In this document: positions 34,096-46,727 of the stretch, in pieces
How the letters are laid out: every line of letters starts with the position of its first letter
Numbering within the stretch: position 1 is the first letter of the stretch
Source of the DNA: Paractinoplanes deccanensis
GTDB taxonomy: Bacteria > Actinomycetota > Actinomycetes > Mycobacteriales > Micromonosporaceae
Assembly: GCF_016862115.1 (NCBI RefSeq)
Contig: NZ_BOMI01000087.1
Coordinates: forward strand, 1-64,000
DNA length: 64,000 bases
Direction: 5' to 3'
Notes under the pieces: model-generated
What the model was told of the DNA's origin: nothing
What the model saw: only the letters and a program-made list of their open reading frames with translations
Database searches by the model: none
Program-made: the position numbers and the translations under genes

Positions 34096-34941
34096 GTGGA
34101 CCTACAGGTAGTGCGGCAGGTGGCGGAGCTCGGGGACTGGATCTCCGACGGCGACGTGGTGGTGCTCAGCGGCGCGGGCCTCTCCACCGACTCGGGCATC
34201 CCGGACTACCGGGGCCCGTCCGGCTCGGCCCGGCGCTCGACGCCGATGACCTACCAGACGTTCACCCGCGACCCGATCGCCCGCCGCCGCTACTGGGCGC
34301 GCAGCCACCTGGGATGGCGCACGATCGGCGAGGCCCGCCCCAACGACGGTCACCGCGCGGTGGCGAGCCTGCAGGAGGCCGGCGCCGTGCGCGGCATCAT
34401 CACGCAGAACGTGGACGGCCTGCACCAGGCGGCAGGCGCCCGTGACGTGGTGGAGCTGCACGGCAACCTGGCCCGCATCGTCTGCCTGGACTGCGGCGAC
34501 CTGACCCCGCGCGAGGCGATGGCCGCGCGGCTGGACGAGGCCAATCCCGGCTTCGCCGGCGTGGCCACGGCGATCAACGCGGACGGCGACGTGGAGCTCG
34601 ACGACGCCGAGCTGGACGGCTTCGCCGTGGTCGACTGCGCGGCCTGCGGCGGCATGCTCAAGCCGGACGTCGTCTACTTCGGCGAGACGGTGCCGCCGGA
34701 ACGGGTGTCGCGCAGTTTCGGCCTGGTCGCCGGGGCGCGGACCCTGCTGGTGCTCGGCTCCTCGCTGACCGTCATGTCGGGCCGCCGGTTCGTGTTGCGG
34801 GCCGCGAAGGACGGCATCCGGGTGGCGATCGTCAATCGCGGCGTGACGCGCGGCGAGCCGTACGCGGATCTCGTCGTGGATGCCCCATTGGGCATCGTGC
34901 TGCCCCATCTCGCATCGACGGTCGCGACTGTTTCGTCCTGA
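34096..34941 (+). CDS. Sirtuin (NAD-dependent protein deacylase, SIR2 family)
   Basis: 281 residues. 'VVLSGAGLSTDSGIPDYRG' binds NAD; 'ITQNVDGLHQAAG' contains the conserved Q104-N105-x-D107; H122 in 'VELHGN' is the catalytic base; zinc is held by 'CLDC' (C130, C133) and 'CAAC' further on; 'GSSLTVMSGRRFV' and 'IVNRG' complete the Rossmann fold. It removes acyl groups from lysines in proteins such as acetyl-CoA synthetase in other bacteria; the target here is unknown. GTG 34096 has no ribosome site, and a TATT-like -10 just upstream suggests a leaderless transcript. Confidence 0.92.
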   Translation: MDLQVVRQVAELGDWISDGDVVVLSGAGLSTDSGIPDYRGPSGSARRSTPMTYQTFTRDPIARRRYWARSHLGWRTIGEARPNDGHRAVASLQEAGAVRGIITQNVDGLHQAAGARDVVELHGNLARIVCLDCGDLTPREAMAARLDEANPGFAGVATAINADGDVELDDAELDGFAVVDCAACGGMLKPDVVYFGETVPPERVSRSFGLVAGARTLLVLGSSLTVMSGRRFVLRAAKDGIRVAIVNRGVTRGEPYADLVVDAPLGIVLPHLASTVATVSS

Positions 34942-35010
34942 TTCTCGTCGATGGAGCGCTCCCATCGACGGCCGTAATCGCACTGAAACCTAAATATTGA
35001 TTTGACCCCG

Positions 35011-35068
35011 TTGACGTGACCGGCCTCACTGGCGTTAACTGCCGGAACCGCTCCCGAAACCGGTTCCG
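35011..35068 (+). promoter_or_regulatory. lacI promoter with LacI-type operator
   Basis: TTGACG (35011-35016) and GTTAAC/TTAACT (35034-35040) form a promoter at 17-18 bp spacing. Immediately downstream lies CGAAACCGGTTCCG (35055-35068), a palindrome with 12 of 14 positions matched, preceded by a half-site-like GGAACCG. Its position over the transcription start suggests autorepression. Confidence 0.5.
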
Positions 35069-35122
35069 AAACCTAGCGGCAACGCTCCGGTGACACCAGC
35101 GGCGAGAACTCACGGAGGACAA

Positions 35123-36124
35123 GTGCCGATCACCATCGCCGACGTGGCGGCTCGGGCCAAGGTCAGCAAGACGACCGTGTCCCGGGTGCTCAACGGCAAG
35201 GGCGAGCTGGACGAGTCGACCGCCGCGCGGGTCCGCGCGGTGATCGAGGAGCTCGGCTACGTGCCCAGCGCCCGCGCCGTCGGCCTGGCTCGCGGCCGCA
35301 CCCGGGTCGTCGGCATGCTCGTGCCGTCGCTCACCTGGCCGTGGATCGGCGAGGTCATCCAGGGGGCTGTCGACGTGCTCGAGACCGAGCGGTACGGCCT
35401 GCTCCTGTTCACCTGCAACCGCGGCGAGGAGTCGATGCGCCAGTTCGGCGCGCAGGTCTCCGCGAAGTCGTTCGACGGCCTGCTGGTCATCGAGCCCGAG
35501 GGCACCCTCGACTACATCGCCACGCTGCACGCCCGGGGACTGCCGGTGGTGCTTATCGACGACCGCCACCAGGCGTCCGGCCAGATCCCCAGCATCGGCA
35601 CGACCAACCACGACGGCGCCGGCTCGGCCGCGCGCCACCTCCTCGAGATCGGCCGCACCCGGCCGCTGATGATCACCGGGCCGGACCGCTTCGGCTGCAC
35701 CCAGCAGCGGCTCACCGGCTTCGCCACCGCCTACGCCGAGGCCGGCCACCCGATCACCGACGACCGGGTGCGCACCGGCGACTTCACGGCCGCGGCCGGC
35801 GCCGCCGGCGTCCGGGCCGCGCTGGAGTCCGGAGTGGACTTCGACGCGGTCTTCGCACACAACGACCTGGCCGCCATCGGGGCCATGCGGGCGCTGCTGG
35901 ACAACGGCAAGCGCGTCCCGCAGGACGTCGCGGTGGTCGGCTTCGACGACATCCCGACCGCGGCGCACACCCAGCCGCCGCTGAGCACCGTGCACCAACC
36001 GCTGCGCGAGATGGGCGAGGCGGCGGCACGCGCGCTCCTCGGCCACTTCGAGGGCACACCCCTGCCCAACCGCCCCACCGTCATTCCCACCACCTTCACC
36101 CCCCGCGCCTCCACCGTCCTCTGA
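35123..36124 (+). CDS. LacI-family repressor of the sugar-uptake island
   Basis: 333 residues. The N-terminal HTH 'VPITIADVAARAKVSKTTVSRVLNGKGELDESTAARV' with hinge 'PSARAVGLARGRT' is typical LacI/GalR, followed by a periplasmic-binding-protein-like sugar domain ('VVGMLVPSLTWPWIGEVIQG', 'FDAVFAHNDLAAIGAMRAL', 'VAVVGFDDIPTAAHTQPPLSTVHQP'). GTG 35123 follows GGAGG; an earlier GTG (35090) would add 11 residues before the HTH. It stands directly upstream of a binding-protein/ABC/GH1 operon, so the inducer is probably a beta-glucoside. Confidence 0.92.
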   Translation: MPITIADVAARAKVSKTTVSRVLNGKGELDESTAARVRAVIEELGYVPSARAVGLARGRTRVVGMLVPSLTWPWIGEVIQGAVDVLETERYGLLLFTCNRGEESMRQFGAQVSAKSFDGLLVIEPEGTLDYIATLHARGLPVVLIDDRHQASGQIPSIGTTNHDGAGSAARHLLEIGRTRPLMITGPDRFGCTQQRLTGFATAYAEAGHPITDDRVRTGDFTAAAGAAGVRAALESGVDFDAVFAHNDLAAIGAMRALLDNGKRVPQDVAVVGFDDIPTAAHTQPPLSTVHQPLREMGEAAARALLGHFEGTPLPNRPTVIPTTFTPRASTVL

Positions 36125-36252
36125 GGACAACGAGCACATAGCGAAACGCCGGCCGCCGGGCCCGGCGTAGAACAACTGCGCCCATCGACGCCTCCCCGAG
36201 GCGCCGCGATGCCGCACGCCCAAATTTTCAACACAAATGAGGAGATTGAGCG

Positions 36253-37935
36253 ATGCAGAGAAGGAAACTGTTCGCGGTCGCCCTGGCGAGCGTCGTCGCC
36301 ACGGGCAGCCTCGCGGCGTGCGGCGACTCGCCGAACGCCAACAACGCCAACGCGAACAAGGCTGTCGACTTCCTCAAGATCGGCATGCCGAACGGCACGC
36401 AGACCGAGAACCACAACCCGTTCGCCGGCACCTCCTCGGCCAACGCCCTCGGTTACAAGTGGATGATCTACGAGCCGCTGACCCAGTGGAACCCGGTCAA
36501 GCCGGCCGACCCCGCGACCCCCTGGCTGGCCAGCTCGGTGAAGTGGGCCGACGACTACAAGTCCGTCGACATCACCGTCCGCGACGGCGCCACCTGGTCG
36601 GACGGGCAGAAGCTGACCGCCGACGACGTCGCGTACACGTACACGCTGATCAAGGGCAACGACGCGCTCAACCAGTACGCGGTGCCGTACGACCAGATCA
36701 CGGTCTCCGGCAGCAACGTCAAGCTCACCTTCAAGTCGTCGCAGTTCGTCAACCAGAACAAGATCCTGGCGAACACCCCGATCGTCCCGAAGCACGTCTG
36801 GGAGAAGATCGCTGACCCGGCGACCGACACCAACAAGAACCCGGTCGGCTCCGGCCCGTACACGCTGAAGTCCTTCACCCAGGCCGGTGTCACGCTCACC
36901 GTCCGCGACTCGGGCTACTGGCAGGACCTGCCCAAGGTCAAGGAGCTGCGGTACGTCTCGTACGCCGACAACAGCGCCCAGGCCACCGCGCTCGCGAACG
37001 GCGAGTCGGAGTGGAGCTTCGTCTTCATCCCGAACGCGCAGCAGACCTTCGTGGCCAAGGACCCCGCCCACCACAAGCTCTGGGCGCCCGGCGTGCTCGG
37101 CATCCACGGCCTCTACATCAACACCACGGTCAAGCCGTTCGACGACCCGAAGCTGCGCCAGGCCATGAACATGGTCATCAACCGCACGGACATCTTCAAC
37201 CAGGCCGAGGCGGGCTACTTCCACCCCGAGATCAAGAGCGTGACCGGCCTGCCGCCGGGCGCCGGTGACGCGTTCATCGCCCCGGAGTACAAGGGCAAGG
37301 AATTCTCGGTCGACATCGAGGGCGCCAAGACACTTCTGGCGAAGTCGGGATACCAGTTGAACGGCAAGACGCTCACCGACCCGAGCGGCAAGCCCGTGAA
37401 GATCAAGCTCAGCGACCCGGCGCCGTGGTCGGATTACCAGACCACGCTCGAGATCCTGAAGAGCAACTTCGCCGAGATCGGCATCGAGGCCACCGTCGAG
37501 AAGCCGAACCAGGACGTGTGGGACGCCAACGTGCAGAAGGGCGCCTTCGAGGCCACGGTCCGCTGGACCAACGGCGGCGCCACCCCGTATGACATCTATC
37601 AGACCGTCATGGACGGCGACCTGCTCAAGCCCGTCGGCACCGCCTCGCAGCAGGGCAACTTCGGCCGCTTCAAGAGCCCGGAGGCGACCGCCGCGCTCAA
37701 GGCCTACGCCAACGCGACCAGCGACGCCGAGCGCACCGAGCAGATGAACAAGATCCAGAAGGTCTTCGTGGAGCAGGCACCGATGCTGCCCATCGGCGCC
37801 GACAACGTGGGCGCGGCGTACAGCGACAAGAACTGGACCGGCTGGCCGACCGACGCCGACCCCTACGCCGGCGCGCAGCCCACCCAGCCGTACGCGCTCC
37901 AGATCGTCCTCAAGCTCAGGCCCGCCGGCGCCTGA
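36253..37935 (+). CDS. ABC transporter substrate-binding lipoprotein, family 5
   Basis: 560 residues, starting with a lipoprotein signal 'VVATGSLAACGDS'. The SBP_bac_5 (DppA/OppA-type) fold is shown by 'YKWMIYEPLTQWNP', 'DGATWSDGQKLTADDVAYTYTLI', 'NPVGSGPYTLKSF' and 'DDPKLRQAMNMVINR'. Family 5 proteins bind peptides, nickel or oligosaccharides; the linked GH1 enzyme and LacI repressor favour a beta-linked oligosaccharide such as cellobiose, as for Thermotoga CbtA. The ATG follows GAGGAG. A 12-bp stem-loop directly after the stop probably keeps this message more abundant than the downstream genes. Confidence 0.9.
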   Translation: MQRRKLFAVALASVVATGSLAACGDSPNANNANANKAVDFLKIGMPNGTQTENHNPFAGTSSANALGYKWMIYEPLTQWNPVKPADPATPWLASSVKWADDYKSVDITVRDGATWSDGQKLTADDVAYTYTLIKGNDALNQYAVPYDQITVSGSNVKLTFKSSQFVNQNKILANTPIVPKHVWEKIADPATDTNKNPVGSGPYTLKSFTQAGVTLTVRDSGYWQDLPKVKELRYVSYADNSAQATALANGESEWSFVFIPNAQQTFVAKDPAHHKLWAPGVLGIHGLYINTTVKPFDDPKLRQAMNMVINRTDIFNQAEAGYFHPEIKSVTGLPPGAGDAFIAPEYKGKEFSVDIEGAKTLLAKSGYQLNGKTLTDPSGKPVKIKLSDPAPWSDYQTTLEILKSNFAEIGIEATVEKPNQDVWDANVQKGAFEATVRWTNGGATPYDIYQTVMDGDLLKPVGTASQQGNFGRFKSPEATAALKAYANATSDAERTEQMNKIQKVFVEQAPMLPIGADNVGAAYSDKNWTGWPTDADPYAGAQPTQPYALQIVLKLRPAGA

Positions 37936-37945
37936 CGCCCGACCT

Positions 37946-37976
37946 GCCGCTCCCCGCACCGTCCGCGGGGAGCGGC
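37946..37976 (+). terminator. Intercistronic stem-loop after the binding protein
   Basis: Perfect 12-bp arms GCCGCTCCCCGC and GCGGGGAGCGGC around a seven-base loop, placed between the binding-protein gene and the first ATPase gene. Without a T-run it is more likely a partial terminator or 3'-end stabiliser than a full stop. Confidence 0.65.
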
Positions 37977-38001
37977 GCCCCCTGTCTGCAAAGGAACGCC
38001 G

Positions 38002-39041
<1,040 letters not shown>

Positions 39042-39045
<4 letters not shown>

Positions 39046-40022
39046 GGTACTTCCTCCAGCGCATCGCGTTCTACCTGTTCACCGCGTGGGCCGCGATCAC
39101 GCTCAACTTCTTCATCCCGCGCCTGGTGCCCGGCGACCCCGTCCAGTCGCTGATCGCGAAATACCGCGGCCAGCTCAGCAGCGAGGCGATCCAGTCGCTG
39201 TACGTGCTCTTCGGGCTCGACAAGCAGGAAAGCCTCTGGCAGCAGTACCTCGACTACTGGAAGCAGATCTTCCAGGGTGACCTGGGCCTGTCGTTCACCT
39301 TCTTCCCGGCGCCCGTCTCGCAGGTCATCTCGCAGGCGCTGCCGTGGACGGTGCTGCTGGTCGGCATCACGACGATCATCAGCTTCCTGCTCGGCACCGG
39401 CCTCGGCGTGCTCGCCGGCTGGCGGCGCGGCTCGTGGGCGGACGGCCTGCTGCCGGTCACCACGTTCTTCTCCTCGGTGCCGTACTTCTGGCTCGGCATC
39501 ATCGCGATCTACCTGCTCGCCGGCCCGGGCAGCTTCTTCCCCTCCTCCGGCGGCTTCGACTCGGGCCTCGTGCCGGCCTGGGACCAGTACTTCATCCCCA
39601 GCGCCATCCAGCACAGCCTGCTGCCCGCGCTGACGATCCTGATCTCCTCGGTCAGCGGCTGGATCCTGAGCATGCGCAACATGATGGTGACGGTCGCGTC
39701 CGAGGACTACATCACCGTCGCGCACGCCAAGGGCCTGTCCGAGCGGCGGGTCGCGGTCAGCTACGCGGCGCGCAACGCGTTGCTGCCCAACGTCTCCGGC
39801 TTCGCGCTCTCGCTCGGCTTCATCGTCGGCGGCACGCTGCTGGTCGAGATCGTCTTCTCGTACCCGGGCCTGGGCTTCACCCTCCTCCAGGCGCTGGGCG
39901 CCAAGGACTATCCGCTGATGCAGGGCATCTTCCTGGTCATCACCATCTCGGTGCTGGTCGCGAACCTGCTGGCCGACGTGGCGTACCTGCTCCTCGACCC
40001 GCGCACCCGCAAGGAGGGCTGA
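39042..40022 (+). CDS. ABC transporter permease, DppB/OppB type
   Basis: 326 residues with six membrane helices. 'RYFLQRIAFYLFTAWAAITLNFFIPRLVPGDPV' is the conserved N-terminus. The EAA loop region reads 'YITVAHAKGLSERRVAVSYAARNALLP', which couples to the ATPase. The final segment 'VLVANLLADVAYLLLDPRTRKEG' matches the family end. ATGA overlap with the ATPase upstream shows translational coupling. Confidence 0.93.
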
Positions 40023-40025
40023 GCG

Positions 40026-42066
<2,041 letters not shown>

Positions 42067-42070
<4 letters not shown>

Positions 42071-43455
42071 CATCCACACCTCAACTCGCCCCGCTCGTCA
42101 CCGGCCTGCCGCCTTCTTTCACGTGGGGCGTGGCGACCGCCGCGTACCAGATCGAGGGCGCCGTCGCCGAGGATGGCCGCACACCGTCCATCTGGGACAC
42201 CTTCAGCCGTACGCCCGGAGCGGTGCACAACGGCGACACCGGCGACGTGGCCTGCGACCACTACCACCGGATGCCCCAGGACGTGGCCCTCATCAAGAGC
42301 CTCGGCATGGACAGCTACCGGTTCTCGGTCGCCTGGCCCCGCGTGCAGCCCGGCGGCCGCGGCCCGGTCAACCCCGAGGGCCTCGCCTTCTACGACCGCC
42401 TCGTCGACGAGCTGCTGGCCAACGACATCGCGCCGTGGGTGACGCTCTACCACTGGGACCTGCCGCAGGAGCTGGAGGACGCCGGCGGCTGGCCGGCCCG
42501 CGACACCGCCTACCGCTTCGCCGACTACGCCGCCCTCGTCTTCGACAAGCTGCGCGACCGGGTCGACACGTTCACCACCCTCAACGAGCCCTGGTGCTCG
42601 GCCTGGCTCGGCTACCACGTGGGCGTGCACGCGCCCGGCCGCCGCGACTTCGACGCCTCCCTCGCCGCCACCCACCACCTGCTGCTGGGCCACGGCCTCG
42701 CGCTGCAGGCGATGCGCTCCGAGGACCACCGCTTCGGCATCACCCTCAACATGGGCACGGCCGACCCGCTGTCCCCCTCGGACCTCGACCACGAGGCCGC
42801 CCGTCGCGCCGACGGCATGGGCCTGCGGCTCTACCTCGACCCGCTGCGCCACGGCAGCTACCCCGCCGACGTGCTGGCCGACCTGGCCGCCCGCGGCTCG
42901 GCACTGCCCGTGCAGGACGGCGACCTGGACATCATCTCCACCCCGTTCGACGTGCTCGGCGTCAACTTCTACTTCGGCCAGGACTTCGCCGGCACCGACG
43001 AGCAGGGCAACACCCACTCCCCCACCGGCGAGCCGGTCGTCCGCGCCGTCCTGCCGGACACGCCGCGCACGGCGATGGGCTGGCCCATCACCCCGTCGCG
43101 CTTCACGTCGCTGCTCGTGCGCCTGTCCCGCGACTACCCCGGCCTGCCCATGGTCATCACCGAGAACGGCGCCGCCTTCGACGACACCCCCGACCCCACC
43201 GGCTTCGTCCGCGACGACGACCGCACGGCCTACCTGGCCTCCCACATAGCCGCCGTGGCCGAGGCCCGCGACCAGGGCGCCGACGTCCGCGGCTACTTCG
43301 CCTGGTCGCTGCTCGACAACTTCGAGTGGGCCGAGGGCTACGCCAAGCGCTTCGGCATCGTCCGCGTCGACTACGACACCCAGGAGCGCACCCCGAAGCA
43401 GAGCGCCCTCTGGCTCCGCGACAGCATCAGCGCCTTGCGCGCTGCCGGGGCGTAA
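42067..43455 (+). CDS. GH1 beta-glucosidase
   Basis: 462 residues of glycoside hydrolase family 1, hydrolysing beta-glucosides such as cellobiose in the cytoplasm (no signal peptide). 'FTWGVATAAYQIEGAVAEDGRTPSIWDTF' is the N-terminal signature; the acid/base Glu is in 'TTLNEPWCSA', the nucleophile in 'VITENGAAF', and the aglycone end 'GYFAWSLLDNFEWAEGYAKRFG' is complete. The TTG start overlaps the preceding TGA, so the enzyme is made together with the importer. The last 29 bases overlap the convergent ROK gene. Confidence 0.95.
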
Positions 43456-44647
43456 AAGCGATCACCGGCTCCGCCGGCGGCTCGGGCAGACCGCCGTCGG
43501 CGAGCAGCCGGGCTATCGGCAGCGTCGCCGCGCCCATCGCCACCGCGTCGCGGCCCAGCTGGCACACCTCGATGCTGGTCGCCGCGTACGGCCGGCGCAG
43601 CGCGTGCCGGGCCGCGGCCTGGCGGATCTCCGGCAGGAAGCGGGTGGCGAAGGCCGTGCCCGTGTCGCCGCCGATCACGATGCGCTCGGGGCTGAACAGG
43701 TTGATCAGGTCGGCTATGCCGGCGCCCAGGTAGCCCGCCGTCTGCTGGAACACCTCGGCCGCGGCCGGGTCGTCCTGGGCCAGCGTGCGGGGCAGCAGGT
43801 CCGGCGTGTACGGCTCGCCCAGCGCGGCCGCCAGCCGGGCCCCGATGCGGTCGGCGCCGATGTACGCCTCCAGGCAGCCGCGCGCGCCGCAGCGGCATTC
43901 GTCGCCGTTGTAGATCAGCGTCGTGTGGCCCCACTCGCCGGCGTTGCTGTTCGCGCCCCGGTACGAGCGGCCGTCCATCACCACGGCCGCGCCCACCCCC
44001 GTACCGATCATGATGATGACCGCGTGCCGGGCGCCGCGGCCCGCGCCGAACCACATCTCCGCCTGGCCGTGGGTCTTCGCGCCGTTCTCCACGAAGATCG
44101 GCACGTCCGTGCCGGCCCGCAGCATCCGGCCCAGCGGCACCGCGTCCCAGCCGGTGGACTGCGAGTCGACCACACCGCCGTCCACCTCGACCACGCCCGG
44201 CACGCCCACCCCGAAGCCCAGCACGTCTCCCGGCGCGACCCCGGCCTCCTCGACGACCTTCGCCAGCCCCTCGAGCAGCCGCGCGGCGACCTGTGCCGGG
44301 TCGTCGTCGTGGTCCAGGGTCGCCGCCGCGAGCCGGGACATCGACAAGTCGTACAGCTCGACCAGCACGCGCGTCTCGGCCACGTCGGCGCCCACGACGT
44401 ACCGAAACGTGGGCTTGATCCGGAGCAGCACGCGGGGGCGGCCGCCGTCGGACCCGATCAGGCCGGCCTCCTCGACCAGGCCCTCCTCGATCATCTCGCC
44501 GATCAGGTTGCTGACGCTGGCCTGGCTCAGCGCCGTGCTGGCGGCAAGCTGCTGGCGGCTCTGCAGACCGCCGTGGAACAGATCGGTCAGCAAGCTCGCC
44601 CTGTTCGCCCGGCGCACGTCCCGCACGGTCGTCCGCCTGGTCTCCAT
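43427..44647 (-). CDS. ROK-family transcriptional regulator
   Basis: 406 residues. An N-terminal winged HTH ('RQQLAASTALSQASVSNLIGEMIEEGLVEEAG') is fused to a ROK sugar-binding domain: 'GVGVPGVVEVDGG', 'VENGAKTHGQAE', 'IGTGVGAAVVMDG', 'AGEWGHTTL', and the zinc site 'ECRCGARGCLEAYIG'. Like NagC/XylR it should respond to a sugar or sugar phosphate. Position convergent to the GH1 operon suggests control of the same pathway. ATG 44647 opens at the HTH. Confidence 0.92.
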   Translation of the reverse strand: METRRTTVRDVRRANRASLLTDLFHGGLQSRQQLAASTALSQASVSNLIGEMIEEGLVEEAGLIGSDGGRPRVLLRIKPTFRYVVGADVAETRVLVELYDLSMSRLAAATLDHDDDPAQVAARLLEGLAKVVEEAGVAPGDVLGFGVGVPGVVEVDGGVVDSQSTGWDAVPLGRMLRAGTDVPIFVENGAKTHGQAEMWFGAGRGARHAVIIMIGTGVGAAVVMDGRSYRGANSNAGEWGHTTLIYNGDECRCGARGCLEAYIGADRIGARLAAALGEPYTPDLLPRTLAQDDPAAAEVFQQTAGYLGAGIADLINLFSPERIVIGGDTGTAFATRFLPEIRQAAARHALRRPYAATSIEVCQLGRDAVAMGAATLPIARLLADGGLPEPPAEPVIAFTPRQRARR

Positions 44648-44719
44648 GACCTGACATTCAACGCCATGCGCACGGAAAATGTGAAGGCGCCGGTGCCGGG
44701 GGCGGCCTATCGTGCCCGA

Positions 44720-45547
44720 GTGACCGACTATCGCGACGTGAACAGGGCCAACTGGGACGAGCGGGCGGCCGCCCACGCGGCCTCGCCGGACTACGCCGTC
44801 AGCCGTTTCGCCGAGGACAAGGCGTACCTGAGCGAGGTGGTGCGCTTCGACCTGCCGCGGCTCGGCGACGTGTCCGGGCTGCGCGGCGTCCACCTGCAAT
44901 GTCACATCGGCACCGACACGATCTCGCTGTCCCGGCTCGGCGCGACGATGACCGGCCTGGACTTCTCCGAGAAGTCGCTGGCGGAGGCCCGCCGGATCGC
45001 CGCGCTGGCCGGCGCCGACGTCCGCTACGTGCAGGCGGAGGTCTACGACGCGGTCGAGGCGGTCGGCGACGGCTACGACCTGGTCTACACCGGAGTGGGC
45101 GCGCTGTGCTGGCTGCCGGACATCCGCCGCTGGGCGCGCACCGTGGCCGCCCTGCTGCGGCCCGGCGGCCGCCTGTTCCTCCGCGAGGGCCATCCGGTGC
45201 TCTGGTCGCTCGACTACGAACGCGACGACGACCTGCTCGTGCTCGTCGACCCGTACTTCGAGACGTCCGAGCCCGCCGTCTACGACGAGCCCGGCACGTA
45301 CGTGGCGACCGACGCGGCGTTCACCCACAACGTCACCCACACCTGGAACCGCGGCCTCGGCGAGATCGTCACCGCGCTGCTGGAGGCCGGCATGACCATC
45401 ACCGGCCTGGTCGAGCACACGACCGTGCCGTGGAACGCGCTCGAGCGGCTCATGCACGACACCGGCGACGGCGAGTTCCAGCTGCGCGACCGCCCCGAGC
45501 GGCTGCCGCACACGTACACCCTCCAGGCGGTCCGCCCTGCCGTTTAG
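44720..45547 (+). CDS. SAM-dependent methyltransferase, class I
   Basis: 275 residues. 'GLRGVHLQCHIGTDTISLSRLGATMTGLDFSEKSL' has the motif I position with Cys/His in place of the usual G-x-G (xLQCHxGxDT), a variant seen in a methyltransferase subgroup of actinobacteria. 'YDLVYTGVGALCWLPDIRRWARTVAALLRPGGRLFLREGHP' gives motifs II-III. The substrate is unknown. The GTG at 44720 has no ribosome site, and TATCGT (44709-44714) just upstream suggests a leaderless mRNA. Confidence 0.88.
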   Translation: MTDYRDVNRANWDERAAAHAASPDYAVSRFAEDKAYLSEVVRFDLPRLGDVSGLRGVHLQCHIGTDTISLSRLGATMTGLDFSEKSLAEARRIAALAGADVRYVQAEVYDAVEAVGDGYDLVYTGVGALCWLPDIRRWARTVAALLRPGGRLFLREGHPVLWSLDYERDDDLLVLVDPYFETSEPAVYDEPGTYVATDAAFTHNVTHTWNRGLGEIVTALLEAGMTITGLVEHTTVPWNALERLMHDTGDGEFQLRDRPERLPHTYTLQAVRPAV

Positions 45548-45602
45548 AGATCAAAGCGATCGGGGTACCTCGGCGTCATCCCCACGACCCCTGGAGGCCC
45601 CG

Positions 45603-45812
45603 ATGCGCTTTGGCACCATAGGCGGGCTGATCGTCATTCTCTGGCTCGTCCTCGGCGGCGTCGCCGCCTACGAACGCGGCTACTTCAAGGACACCGGCGA
45701 CACCAGCTGCGCCGAGTTCGGCACGATCGTCGTCACCGTGGTCGCCGGCCCGCTCAACTGGATGGGCGTCAACCCGAAGATCAAGTGCGACGTCCCGGAA
45801 CCCAGCAAGTAG
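45603..45812 (+). CDS. Small membrane protein, 69 aa
   Basis: One N-terminal membrane helix ('GTIGGLIVILWLVLGGVAA'), a short loop 'YERGYFKDTGDTSCAEFG', and a second hydrophobic segment 'TIVVTVVAGPLNWMGV' before a polar end. The well-placed GGAGG six bases before the ATG and G/C third positions support it as real. The function is unknown. Confidence 0.75.
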   Translation: MRFGTIGGLIVILWLVLGGVAAYERGYFKDTGDTSCAEFGTIVVTVVAGPLNWMGVNPKIKCDVPEPSK

Positions 45813-45834
45813 CCCCCGGCCGAGATCGTCGAGC

Positions 45835-45862
45835 GCACCGGCGTCCAGCGCGACGCCGGTGC
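45835..45862. terminator. Terminator hairpin between convergent genes
   Basis: Perfect 11-bp arms GCACCGGCGTC and GACGCCGGTGC with a six-base loop, in the 55-base gap between two convergent stops. Confidence 0.7.
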
Positions 45863-45867
45863 CCGCT

Positions 45868-46617
45868 TCACTCGTGCGGCAGCAGCCGCCGCCAGGTCAC
45901 GCTCACCACGCGCCCGTCCGGCAGCCGGTACGACCGCCAGTCCCACACGTCCCTGCGCGGCAGCCCACGGACCACCGCCCGCGCCCGCTGCCCCCGCAGG
46001 TCCCGGCTGCTCCACCAGTCATCGGCCCCGAACGACGGCCGTACCACCCCCGCCGGCCACGGAGCCGTCTCGCTCACGGCCCCGCCACCGGCCAGCACGG
46101 CCACCAGCCGCACCGCGTCCGGCCGATGAGCCACCCCGCGCCGGCGAACCCCCGCCCGGCACGCCATGAGCTCGTCGTACAGGTCATAGGTGGGCTTCGC
46201 ATAACCACCGAACTCGCGGTACGCCGTCAGCGCGTACGCGTCCAGCCGCAGCGTCCGCCCCCGCCACCGCGCCTCGAAGTGACTGGTCGGCGCGTCCGCG
46301 ATCTGCGGGTCCCCCGGCCCGAGCAGCAGCTTGCCGTTCCCCGGCTCGCGCAGCACCCGCACCGCGTGCCGCAGCAGCCCGTCCACCGCCTCGCCGCGCA
46401 GCCGCAGCCGCTTCTCCGCGTCCGCGATCGCCGTGCCGTCCCGATAGACCACCAGCTGCGGCGGCCGAGCCTGCTCATAGCCCGCCGGCACGAACCCGCC
46501 GCCCTCGTCATAACTCACGATCGGCGCGTCGCCGTACGCCGCCTCGGCCGGCCCTCCCGGCACCAGCACCCCGGCCGCGACCGCCGCCGCGCCGGCCAGA
46601 AACTTCCTGCGCTCCAC
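45868..46617 (-). CDS. Tat-exported hypothetical protein
   Basis: 249 residues beginning 'MERRKFLAGAAAVAAGVL', a twin-arginine-type signal with cleavage after AEA. The mature part is Arg/Trp/Tyr-rich, with 'EARWRGRTLRLDAYALTAYREFGG' and 'WDWRSYRLPDGRVVSVTWRRLL', which look like beta strands. I do not recognise the family or any catalytic motif. GTG 46617 is chosen because it places the RR motif at residues 3-4. Confidence 0.7.
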   Translation of the reverse strand: MERRKFLAGAAAVAAGVLVPGGPAEAAYGDAPIVSYDEGGGFVPAGYEQARPPQLVVYRDGTAIADAEKRLRLRGEAVDGLLRHAVRVLREPGNGKLLLGPGDPQIADAPTSHFEARWRGRTLRLDAYALTAYREFGGYAKPTYDLYDELMACRAGVRRRGVAHRPDAVRLVAVLAGGGAVSETAPWPAGVVRPSFGADDWWSSRDLRGQRARAVVRGLPRRDVWDWRSYRLPDGRVVSVTWRRLLPHE

Positions 46618-46695
46618 AGTGCTACTCCCGCCCGCTCACCCTTTCCCTAGTAAACGCGCATTTCGGACAGGAGCAACGGGCCCGGCCCTCCGCCC

Positions 46696-46726
46696 TTGAT
46701 CTCAAGTGAGCTTCAGCTTTTACGCT
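46696..46726 (+). promoter_or_regulatory. MerR-type promoter with 19-bp spacer and dyad
   Basis: TTGATC (46696-46701) and TACGCT (46721-46726) are separated by exactly 19 bases. Between them is an imperfect dyad CTCAAG-TGAG-CTTCAG. Overlong spacing with a dyad inside is the hallmark of promoters untwisted by MerR-family activators. No merR gene is present nearby. Confidence 0.6.
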
Positions 46727-46727
46727 C

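Noticed and set aside
36145..36170. Hairpin after lacI as a terminator
   Set aside because: The stem ACGCCGG/CCGGCGT is short, has competing pairings around GCCGGGCCCGGC and no T-run; termination cannot be claimed.
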